A DNA stretch of 56,892 nt, taken from Lachnospiraceae bacterium UBA7026 (GTDB taxonomy: Bacteria > Bacillota > Clostridia > Lachnospirales > Lachnospiraceae). The DNA lies in assembly GCA_002494165.1 (NCBI GenBank), contig DLBH01000026.1, forward strand, positions 40,328 to 97,219, read 5' to 3'. Both the position numbers and the translations under genes were made by a program. Shown piece after piece: positions 50,330-56,892 of this stretch. The notes beneath the pieces are model-generated. The model searched no databases. It was not told where the DNA came from and was given only the letters and a program-made list of their open reading frames with translations. Each line of letters begins with the position of its first letter. Position 1 is the stretch's first letter.

Positions 50330-50399
50330 AAGGCTGCCGTCCCACAGAAGCTGGCCGGGACTGATGATCCTCCCCGGCCTGCCTGCAGACGACAGCCTT
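50330..50399 (+). terminator. Terminator-like long hairpin
   Basis: AAGGCTG with CAGCCTT and, inside, CGTC with GACG and GGCCGGG with CCCGGCC-type pairing form a stem of about 70 bases. Only a weak T-tract (CTTATGTTTTC) follows. It lies between the convergent FAD protein and LtaS-like genes. Confidence 0.5.
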
Positions 50400-50473
50400 C
50401 TTATGTTTTCTTCATATATTTTCCATACATGCAAATATGACCATGCTTATGAATTGGTCCTGGTGGAATCTTC

Positions 50474-52651
50474 TCACTGGACTGATTTCCCTTCCTGCCG
50501 GTCCCCCTGGACTGGCTTTTCTTCTTCCTGGTCCTCCTGGGCGGGGTCAGTTTCTGTCTGACCCTCCTCCGGCAAATCAACCTCCTCCTGATCATCCTCC
50601 CCCGGGAGCTTGTCCCGGATTCTCAGACTATCTTTATAGTAAATGTATTCACCGGATTCATTAAGGGTAATCTTGTTGTTGGTCTTGCTGACCTGGTGGA
50701 TCACCATCACGTCACCGTCCTTCAGCTTGGCTGAAGAAAGGGCCAGCTCTCCTCCGTCGGTCAGGTTGGAATGGACCTCCAGACCATTGACGTAAAGTCT
50801 GCTGTATTCATTAAACCTTTCCCCATAGACATAATAATCCCTGCCCCTCTTAATGATTCCCCGGATAGCCGGAGGATTCAGACTGAAGGTAATCTCCGTA
50901 GGCTGGGGCTCGGGTCCGCCTTCCCAGCAGTAGCCATTGCCATAGAGCATATCATAGGATAGCAGCTTAAGTCTTTTCTTATATTTCTTAGTCCCGTGCA
51001 TGGTCTGATGAAAGATATTCAAAATCCCATCATGGATATTGACCTGCCTTAGGACCTTGGCAGCCAGCTGCCAGGCCTTGACTGACCCAGACTCTTTCTT
51101 CCGGTGGCTTTTATTATAACCAAAATTATCCCAGATCACATAGGGTGTGTCATACTTGGACCCAGTCTCCAGGTCTTTGGTCTCCAGGTTGATTCCCGGC
51201 TGGTGGTCCCCGTAGATCACCAGAATCACATCCTCCGGGTAAAGCTCCAGCTTGGCCGTCAGCTCTCCTAAAAATTCATCCATCTCATGGATCTCATTGA
51301 CATAATAGGCAAACTGGTTTACATAAATCTCTTCTATATTGGTGGAGGAGACCTTGATGGGATAATCCGGATTATCCACTGTCGGATAGTCCCCATGACC
51401 CTGAACGGAAATCCCGTAAATCAGGTCCTTCCTGTCAGTCCTTTCCATAGTATCAAGGATATATCTGGTGAGAATCTTATCCTTGGCCCAGCCTGCCTCA
51501 TTGAATTCCCTGGCTTCCATATTTTCCAGGGTAATAAAATTATCAAAACCCAGATTGGAAAATACATAATCCCTGTCGTAGAAGGAAGCATTGTTATTGT
51601 GGATCACCGAAGCCTCATAATCTTCATTTTTCATCCAGTAGGCCACGCTGTCACAGGTTCTCTTGTGAAGAATACTCCTATAGGGATACTCACCGGTGCC
51701 GAAATAGTCCATGGACATACCGGTCATCACTTCAAATTCCGTGTTGATGGTACCCGCCCCATAGACCGGCACCCTCAGAAAACCGGAGCTGTATTCTTTG
51801 GCCATCCTGTGAAAATTAGGCAGAGGGTCCTCAGAGATGGACAGCCCCTTTACAATTTCCGGGTCGAAAAAGGATTCCAACTGCAGGAAAATGATATTAG
51901 GCTTCCTGGAATTCTTCTTATTTTCCCGGGCAAGCAGCTTCTTCTCTTTCTTTCTGACTTTTTTCAACAACTTTTCCACCTTGGTCTTGGAATAATCGAT
52001 GGGCCGGTCGATTCCCGTATCGACGGCAGTGACAACAAAACCATAGGCAACCCCGTAATCCCTGTAGCCGGCAATCAGATTGTCAAAGCGGTTGATCAGC
52101 TGACCCTTACCAACCCCCACATAGGTGGCCAGAGCCAGGCAGGCCCAGATGACAGCGGTCAGCACAAAGCCACTTCTCTTGTCACAATTGGAACTGACCG
52201 GACCATAGAGAAAGAGTATGACTGCCCCCATAATCACCATGGTAAGCAGGAAGACAGCTCCCAGAATCTGCCAAACCGAAAGATAGGACCTGGCGATGGG
52301 CAGAATGGACTTGACGATCGTCAGGTCCACCGCCGTGAAAGGCGTCTTCCTGTTGGCCAGCACAGCCGCGTTGGCCCCTCCGATGAGCAGCCAGCCCAGG
52401 ATGATCATCACATAGGCAAAAATGCGCCGTTTGACAAGAAATACTAAAGAAAGGCTGGCAAAGATAATCAGACCGTTAAAAAGAAATACAAAGGTCCTGT
52501 CCTGAATAAAACGGACCACTTCTTCAAAGGTCCGCCTCTCCGTGTACTCCAGAAATATATTAATGCATAAAGTCAGCACGAGATTCATGGCTAACAGACG
52601 CAGATGCGCCCTGCTGAATATCCCCTGCCGGTAATTGTTCTTCTCAGTCAT
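50474..52651 (-). CDS. LTA synthase-family sulfatase-fold enzyme
   Basis: A 725-residue membrane enzyme. Five helices (about residues 18-36, 52-73, 77-99, 127-149, 162-180) precede the extracytoplasmic alkaline phosphatase-fold domain with metal ligand E259 (LQLESFF), the Thr301 nucleophile region (GAGTINTEFEVMTG) and GDHQPG. Such enzymes polymerise or transfer glycerol phosphate from phosphatidylglycerol. After the catalytic domain come an IPT-like beta domain (about 600-670) and an acidic tail (about 682-725). Four bases separate it from the sortase gene upstream. The exact product is uncertain. Confidence 0.9.
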   Translation of the reverse strand: MTEKNNYRQGIFSRAHLRLLAMNLVLTLCINIFLEYTERRTFEEVVRFIQDRTFVFLFNGLIIFASLSLVFLVKRRIFAYVMIILGWLLIGGANAAVLANRKTPFTAVDLTIVKSILPIARSYLSVWQILGAVFLLTMVIMGAVILFLYGPVSSNCDKRSGFVLTAVIWACLALATYVGVGKGQLINRFDNLIAGYRDYGVAYGFVVTAVDTGIDRPIDYSKTKVEKLLKKVRKKEKKLLARENKKNSRKPNIIFLQLESFFDPEIVKGLSISEDPLPNFHRMAKEYSSGFLRVPVYGAGTINTEFEVMTGMSMDYFGTGEYPYRSILHKRTCDSVAYWMKNEDYEASVIHNNNASFYDRDYVFSNLGFDNFITLENMEAREFNEAGWAKDKILTRYILDTMERTDRKDLIYGISVQGHGDYPTVDNPDYPIKVSSTNIEEIYVNQFAYYVNEIHEMDEFLGELTAKLELYPEDVILVIYGDHQPGINLETKDLETGSKYDTPYVIWDNFGYNKSHRKKESGSVKAWQLAAKVLRQVNIHDGILNIFHQTMHGTKKYKKRLKLLSYDMLYGNGYCWEGGPEPQPTEITFSLNPPAIRGIIKRGRDYYVYGERFNEYSRLYVNGLEVHSNLTDGGELALSSAKLKDGDVMVIHQVSKTNNKITLNESGEYIYYKDSLRIRDKLPGEDDQEEVDLPEEGQTETDPAQEDQEEEKPVQGDRQEGKSVQ

Positions 52652-52655
52652 ATTA

Positions 52656-53465
52656 TTAATCCTGTATGAGGGTAGCCTGAAGAATAAACCGCCCGTCCTC
52701 CGACGAGGAAGTGCAGGTAGACAAGGTCAGAATCCTGTCTGCCACCGTTTTCACACCCGTATCATAGAGAGAGTCTTCCACAGCCTGGTCCAGGTAATCC
52801 CCAAAGCTCTGGTCTGACCCAAACTCGACTGTATAGACATCCTTGTCCTTCCTGGCACTGATCTCCCTGGCAGAAAAAATCCGGTATTCCAGCTCCTCCC
52901 CGGGCCTGATGACCCAGACGATCTGTCTCCTCCTGAAATCCGCTTTTTCATTATAATTGGTATCATAGTAGGTCTTCAGAAAACCAAACATTTCCCCGGA
53001 TTTCAGATTATGGCCATAGACGATACTGTTGTCAGACTTAAAATCAGGCTGGCAGAGGGCATCGAGAAATATGGCCCCGGTAAAATTCTTCTTTCCCTCA
53101 AAAGTGTAATTCAGATAATGATAATTATCCTCTCCCTGTACAATGGGATAGCTGATTTCAGAATCAGGAATATAGAGCCAGGCCACAAGCTGGGGATTTA
53201 TCTCTTTCAAGGCATCGAAATCTACCTGAAGCGGACAGACGTCCGGACCGGCTTGCCCGGTCCCTCCATCCTCGTCCTTCTTTTCCCTGACAGTGACATG
53301 CTGCCTTAACTTCTCATATTCCTTCTCACCGCCATGGTAACCCTGGTACATACCCCAAAGCTTCCAGACGGCAAAACAGAAAATGGCGGCACAAACCAGC
53401 AGCATAATATCTGACAGAATATGGCCCCCGCTTTTTCTGTTGGTGTCACTTTTCTTTTTTCCCAT
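52656..53465 (-). CDS. srtB: Class B sortase
   Basis: A 269-residue membrane-anchored transpeptidase. One N-terminal helix (residues 16-37) is followed by the sortase domain: IPDSEISYPIVQGEDN, His152 in YGHN, Cys251 in TLSTCT and Arg259 in DGRF. The long insertion between strands 6 and 7 is as in class B enzymes. These usually attach a single substrate with an NPQTN-like signal or build pili; no such substrate is in the window. The start follows GGGGGCGGCAGCCT. Confidence 0.92.
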   Translation of the reverse strand: MGKKKSDTNRKSGGHILSDIMLLVCAAIFCFAVWKLWGMYQGYHGGEKEYEKLRQHVTVREKKDEDGGTGQAGPDVCPLQVDFDALKEINPQLVAWLYIPDSEISYPIVQGEDNYHYLNYTFEGKKNFTGAIFLDALCQPDFKSDNSIVYGHNLKSGEMFGFLKTYYDTNYNEKADFRRRQIVWVIRPGEELEYRIFSAREISARKDKDVYTVEFGSDQSFGDYLDQAVEDSLYDTGVKTVADRILTLSTCTSSSEDGRFILQATLIQD

Positions 53466-53478
53466 AGGCTGCCGCCCC

Positions 53479-54036
53479 CTATTTCAGGCGGAGGGGCAGA
53501 CCGCTGACCGACAGGTAGACTTCATCGCTGAGCGAGGCCAGCACCTGGTTGGCCTTGCCGGCAATATCACTGAAAATCCTTCCCAGCCGGTAGGCGGGTA
53601 CAAGACTCATTCCAACCTCATTGGTCACAATAATCAGATTCTTGTTCTCATCCCGGATTCCCTTGATCAGATCTGAGAGCTCCATGATAACCTCACTCTC
53701 CAGGTCCTCAATCTCCCTGCTGCTGATCTCATCAAAATTCCTTTCCTGGTCCTCAAACAAAAAATTAGTAATCATCACTGTCACGCAGTCAAGGAGGACC
53801 GTGGACTTCTCCGTGTGCCGGACGATCTGACCCAGATCCCGGTAGCCCTCATAGGTTCCCCACTCCGCATCCCGTCTCTCCTGATGCCTGCGGATACGCT
53901 CCTTCATATCCTCATCCACCGGTATGGCAGTCGCCAGATATAGTACACTTCTGCCGCCGCATTCCTTCGCCTTCTCCTCGGCGATCACACTCTTGCCACT
54001 GCGGCTTCCTCCTGTAACCATAATCACTTTAGACAT
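53479..54036 (-). CDS. cobU: Adenosylcobinamide kinase / guanylyltransferase
   Basis: A 185-residue bifunctional enzyme of cobalamin nucleotide-loop assembly. Walker A GGSRSGKS at residues 9-16, YLATAIP, the RHQERRDAEW loop, LDCVTVMITN and NEVGMSLVPAYRLGRIFSD are typical. AGGAGGCGGTATCT precedes the ATG. No other cob gene or cobalamin riboswitch is visible nearby, so it may serve cobinamide salvage. Confidence 0.95.
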   Translation of the reverse strand: MSKVIMVTGGSRSGKSVIAEEKAKECGGRSVLYLATAIPVDEDMKERIRRHQERRDAEWGTYEGYRDLGQIVRHTEKSTVLLDCVTVMITNFLFEDQERNFDEISSREIEDLESEVIMELSDLIKGIRDENKNLIIVTNEVGMSLVPAYRLGRIFSDIAGKANQVLASLSDEVYLSVSGLPLRLK

Positions 54037-54151
54037 AGATACCGCCTCCTAACAACATTAAGCCTAAGCCTGCTGATACTGCACTATATTCACTAAAACC
54101 TATTCATTAAAAAAACTAATATAAATATAAGAAATATAATAAAATTCTTAA

Positions 54152-54952
54152 CTAAGACCTTCCACCTGCTCCTGTATCTACTCCCAGTACAGCCCTCTCC
54201 GCCTTCATCATATAGTAGAGACTGACACCTGCCGAAAGCATATACATGACTGTCTCCCCTATCAGCTGACCAAGGACCAGATTGATACTGGTAAATACAG
54301 CCATCAGAGTCCTGGCATAGATGGCGATCTGAAAGCCCTGGGACCAGGTCACACTCTTGCCATCAGCCCCTCTGACAATGGTCTTGCCAATCAGAAGATA
54401 AAAGAAAGAAGTAATCAGATACTCTATAGCCGTCTCTACATAAGCCATAAGCAGGTAGAGAACCATGGAAAAACGGAAAAGAGGTATGGCATTTACCAGG
54501 GTCTGATTATCATAAACCCCGTCACCCAGATCAGCAAGGGCAACACTCTGAACCGCCATCCCGTTTTTCACCAGGATAGATGTCTGACTAATCAGAACCT
54601 CCTGGACATAATCTGAGGACAGGTCCCCCTGTTCAAAACTTTCCACACCGGCATCCACCCGGAAATGAATGGTATTCCCAATCTGGAACTCCATGGGTTT
54701 CTCACAGCTGAGAACGCCTTCCTCCACCCGGAATTCCGGAATCCTCTCGGTAAAAAGCTTCTTAAGTCCTCCCACACTGGCATCCCAGGCCAGCAGGGGA
54801 ATCGCATGACCGATGATCACCAGAACCATAACCAGAAAAAGAAGATAGGGCACCAGCCGCCTTTTTCCGTCCAGCAGCTTCCCGTAGGAGGAAGGCTGGA
54901 AACAGGCGATAAAATACTGATAGAAAAAGCCCACTCTATCTTCCTGATTCAT
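54152..54952 (-). CDS. DUF1189 family membrane protein
   Basis: A 266-residue protein with helices at about residues 36-57 (PYLLFLVMVLVIIGHAIPLL), and three to four in the C-terminal half (about 165-250), flanking an extracytoplasmic part of roughly 100 residues (PEFRVEEGVLSCEKPMEF). This layout is that of DUF1189. Function unknown. ATG 54952 is chosen because GGAG lies 7 bases upstream; it overlaps the DJ-1 gene by 17 bases, so the two are co-expressed. Confidence 0.82.
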   Translation of the reverse strand: MNQEDRVGFFYQYFIACFQPSSYGKLLDGKRRLVPYLLFLVMVLVIIGHAIPLLAWDASVGGLKKLFTERIPEFRVEEGVLSCEKPMEFQIGNTIHFRVDAGVESFEQGDLSSDYVQEVLISQTSILVKNGMAVQSVALADLGDGVYDNQTLVNAIPLFRFSMVLYLLMAYVETAIEYLITSFFYLLIGKTIVRGADGKSVTWSQGFQIAIYARTLMAVFTSINLVLGQLIGETVMYMLSAGVSLYYMMKAERAVLGVDTGAGGRS

Positions 54953-55529
54953 AGTCCACTCCACTCAGATACTGCTTACTGTAAAGAATCGACGAAGCCA
55001 CTTTGTCAGCCATCTGCGGTCCTTCCAGCTTCTCAATCAGGGTAAGGGCAAAAGGAATCGCTGTTCCCACACCCCGGCTGGTAATCACATGACCATCTGT
55101 AACCACAGGCTCCTGGCAATATTCCCCCAGTTCATAGCCATCAAGACACCCCGGATAGCTGGTAGCCTTACGGCCCTTTAAAAAGGACAGCCCTGCCAGT
55201 ACCGACGGAGCCGCACAGATGGCAGCTACATAACGTCCAGCCTCATACTGGGCCTTAAGAAGCCCGGCCAGTTCAGCCGACTCCCTGAGATAATTGGTCC
55301 CCGGCATACCACCCGGCAGCACCAGCATGTCCGCCCCGGCCGTATCCCCGCCAAGATCCGAAAGAAGCAGGTCTGTCTCCAGTCTGATTCCATGGGCTCC
55401 CTCAATGTTTTTCCTGCCCATAATGGAAACCATCTTCACATCAATCCCTGCCCTGCGCAAAAGATCCACACTGGTCAGGCCTTCCACTTCCTCAAAACCA
55501 TCGGCAATAAACATATATACTAAACTCAT
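54936..55529 (-). CDS. DJ-1/PfpI family protein (YajL/ThiJ type)
   Basis: A 197-residue protein with the DJ-1 nucleophile elbow VAAICAAPSVLAG (Cys105) and the acidic partner in EEVEG (Glu16). LVLPGGMPGTNYL is the family's glycine loop. Members are credited with protein or nucleotide deglycation, chaperone or protease activity; which applies is not known. GGAGGTAAAAT precedes the ATG. Confidence 0.92.
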   Translation of the reverse strand: MSLVYMFIADGFEEVEGLTSVDLLRRAGIDVKMVSIMGRKNIEGAHGIRLETDLLLSDLGGDTAGADMLVLPGGMPGTNYLRESAELAGLLKAQYEAGRYVAAICAAPSVLAGLSFLKGRKATSYPGCLDGYELGEYCQEPVVTDGHVITSRGVGTAIPFALTLIEKLEGPQMADKVASSILYSKQYLSGVDYESGR

Positions 55530-55610
55530 ATTTTACCTCCAGATTATAATCAGAATCTCTCCGGGTTCCACAAAAAATCTTTTAATGGGCGCCAGCCCAA
55601 AGATATAAGT

Positions 55611-55639
55611 ATTGTAGCTTAAATAATTTTGATTATCAA
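55611..55639 (-). promoter_or_regulatory. Promoter of the DJ-1/DUF1189 genes
   Basis: On the minus strand: TTGATA (55639-55634), 17 bases, TACAAT (55616-55611), about 80 bases before the ATG of the DJ-1 gene. Confidence 0.65.
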
Positions 55640-55784
55640 GCACGGACATAATATTTTCATGCATTCACCCTCCATTTATGGTATACTGATTCAATACGAT
55701 GTAAACTAGTCTATAAAGCAAGTTCAGAAGAACATGCATTTACTTCCGGATATCTTTCCGGCAGGGAAATTGGAGGGTGTGAAT

Positions 55785-56288
55785 ATGGAAATTGAAAGGA
55801 AATATCTAATCATCCAGCAGCCGGACTTAAACGGACTGACAGCCGCAGACCATCTTGAGCAGGCCTACATATCCACCTCACCAGTGATCCGGGTACGCAG
55901 GAAAAACTCTTCCTTTATCCTGACCATCAAATCAGAAGGGCTTTTGGCCAGAGAGGAATATGAATTTCCCATCAGCCAGGAAGCCTACTACCACCTTCTG
56001 GAAAAAAGGGACGGCATTATCATAGAAAAAAACCGCTGGAACATACCCTGCCCCTCCGGACTGACCATAGAACTGGATATCTTTGCCGGCCCCTACCAGG
56101 GCTTTATGATGGCCGAAGTGGAATTTCCCGACCTGGAGACAGCCAACTCCTACATAGCCCCGGACTGGTTCGGACCGGAGGTCACCCAGGACCCCCGTTT
56201 CCAGAATTCCTCCCTCTGCCAGCGAAACCCGGTAGAAATCCAGGAATTCCTGGAACTGACCGAAAAAATGAAGGGCGGCGGCCGGTAA
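55785..56288 (+). CDS. CYTH domain triphosphatase-like protein
   Basis: A 167-residue protein of the triphosphate tunnel family. It opens with the ExExK motif (MEIERKYL), and alternating charged strands follow: VIRVRRKN, FILTIKSEG, EEYEFPIS, IELDIFAG, MMAEVEFPD. Bacterial members hydrolyse inorganic triphosphate or bind phosphorylated ligands. ATG 55785 follows GGAGGGTGTGAAT; a reading 17 codons longer begins without that site. Confidence 0.9.
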   Translation: MEIERKYLIIQQPDLNGLTAADHLEQAYISTSPVIRVRRKNSSFILTIKSEGLLAREEYEFPISQEAYYHLLEKRDGIIIEKNRWNIPCPSGLTIELDIFAGPYQGFMMAEVEFPDLETANSYIAPDWFGPEVTQDPRFQNSSLCQRNPVEIQEFLELTEKMKGGGR

Positions 56289-56636
56289 AAAGTTCATAGA
56301 ATTAACACAATTTTAAAATATACATAATAGAATCTTCTAATACATCGCCTATAATATCTTAGGTCTGTAGATTTGCTACTGATTCGGAAAGTCCATTATA
56401 TCAGGCTTTTAGGACGGTCCTCATGCAGGACAGTTGTAACAATCCCCGGACAAGAAAGATTGTAACCGTCCTCATAGTGGAAAGCTGCAGCAGACCGCAT
56501 ATAAGTCATTTAAAAAATGAGTCATTTATATTTTAAACAATGAGATTTAAATATAAGTCATTTAAAAATATAAGTCATGAGATAGGACATATGACTTATT
56601 CAATATGCGAAATACGCTAAGAAAGGGTTCATATAT
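56289..56636. repeat. Non-coding region with ATAAGTCAT repeats
   Basis: No gene in 348 bases. From about 56501 to 56600 the motif ATAAGTCAT or GAGTCAT followed by TTAAAAA recurs four to five times, partly in inverted orientation (ATGACTTAT near 56591). Before it, GTCCTCAT and TTGTAAC/AATC stretches are repeated around 56415-56475. Regulatory function for the following gene is possible but unproven. Confidence 0.5.
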
Positions 56637-56892
56637 ATGTTAGAGAATAATACGAATGTTCCAGAAAATGAATCCGGGGCAAAGACCAGCGGTCCCGCTC
56701 CGGATAATATATCCATAGATCCTGTTACGTCATCAGAACCATCAGAAGCTGCCGGAACTTTGGCGGACCAGTCAACAACTTCATCGGCCTGGGACCCATC
56801 ATCAACCGATACGGCTGCTGGCTCAGCAAGGAAAGATGCCTCTACGTCCGGTCCTGCTGCCGGTTCAGCAACGAAGGATGCCTCTACGTCCG
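56637..56892 (+). CDS. Ser/Thr/Ala-rich repeat protein, N-terminus only
   Basis: 85 codons are visible before the window ends. The start MLENNTNVPENESG is followed by a low-complexity region rich in Ser, Thr, Ala, Pro and Asp, ending in a 14-residue repeat (AAGSARKDASTSGP, then AAGSATKDASTS) coded by 42-base units from 56814. There is no signal peptide. Such a region may precede a membrane or regulatory domain lying beyond the edge. AAAGGG stands before the ATG at a somewhat long distance. Confidence 0.65.
   Translation, partial: MLENNTNVPENESGAKTSGPAPDNISIDPVTSSEPSEAAGTLADQSTTSSAWDPSSTDTAAGSARKDASTSGPAAGSATKDASTS

Noticed and set aside
51287..52447. 386-codon open frame on the plus strand
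   Set aside because: Complement of the LtaS-like gene, without its own start signals.
53465..54160. Cobalamin riboswitch for cobU
   Set aside because: The 115-base gap before cobU is too short and lacks the B12-box core.

Overview
The window looks like a chromosomal segment of a Gram-positive anaerobe of the Clostridia, most likely Lachnospiraceae. The evidence is the tig-clpP-clpX-lon-ysxC order, an LL-diaminopimelate aminotransferase (dapL) beside dapF, a DUF4364 gene, QueH-type queuosine synthesis, class B sortase, an LtaS-like enzyme, and strong AGGAGG ribosome binding sites almost everywhere. The family assignment is inference from gene content; no rRNA or tRNA is present to confirm it.

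Positions 1 to about 16,990 are the early and lysogeny half of an integrated siphophage-type prophage; its other end lies beyond the left edge. About 39 small genes run leftward with almost no space between them, mostly joined by ATGA or GTGA stop/start overlaps. From the promoter leftward come a Cro-like regulator and HTH/accessory genes. Next is a recombination and replication block: RecE-type PD-(D/E)XK nuclease, an unknown zinc protein, a DUF669 protein with an SSB-like tail, an SF2 helicase, a primase-helicase and a VRR-NUC nuclease. Last is a long run of tiny accessory genes, many with zinc ribbons (Lar-like, NrdR-like, KKGKW module proteins), a MazG-like pyrophosphohydrolase and the start of a RinA-like gene. 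Rightward from a compact operator region run the CI-like repressor, a minimal ImmA-like metallopeptidase, a membrane-anchored protein of unknown function and a tyrosine integrase. The operator sits inside the spacer of a near-consensus promoter, giving a readable lysis-lysogeny switch.

The host part starts with glmM, convergent with the integrase. Next is a four-gene MacB-type transport operon (two different membrane-fusion adaptors, ATPase, permease). dapL, dapF and glnA follow, then queH, a zinc-ribbon membrane protein and a COG2426 membrane protein. rho carries 16 copies of a 9-residue charged repeat and is divergent from a TIGR01212 radical SAM gene plus DUF4364. A secreted L,D-transpeptidase is divergent from a three-gene operon (RffA/WecE aminotransferase, ArnC-like glycosyltransferase, ATP-grasp ligase) that looks like a lipid-linked amino-sugar pathway.

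The right third holds the proteostasis operon tig-clpP-clpX-lon-ysxC, a HAD phosphatase, a COG2509 FAD-dependent protein, cobU-srtB-ltaS, a DUF1189 protein, a DJ-1/PfpI protein, a CYTH protein and the start of a Ser/Thr/Ala-rich repeat protein cut by the window edge.

A recurring oddity is tandem repetition. Short repeats sit exactly on the 3' ends of queH, lon and the HAD gene, and other minisatellites lie between genes and inside rho and the last gene. The other notable observations are the adaptor protein whose coiled-coil hairpin tip is replaced by a large Ig-like insert, the Rho low-complexity domain, the repeated DNA modules among the prophage zinc-ribbon genes, and the operator array. 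I did not find a convincing new defence system, CRISPR array or retroelement.
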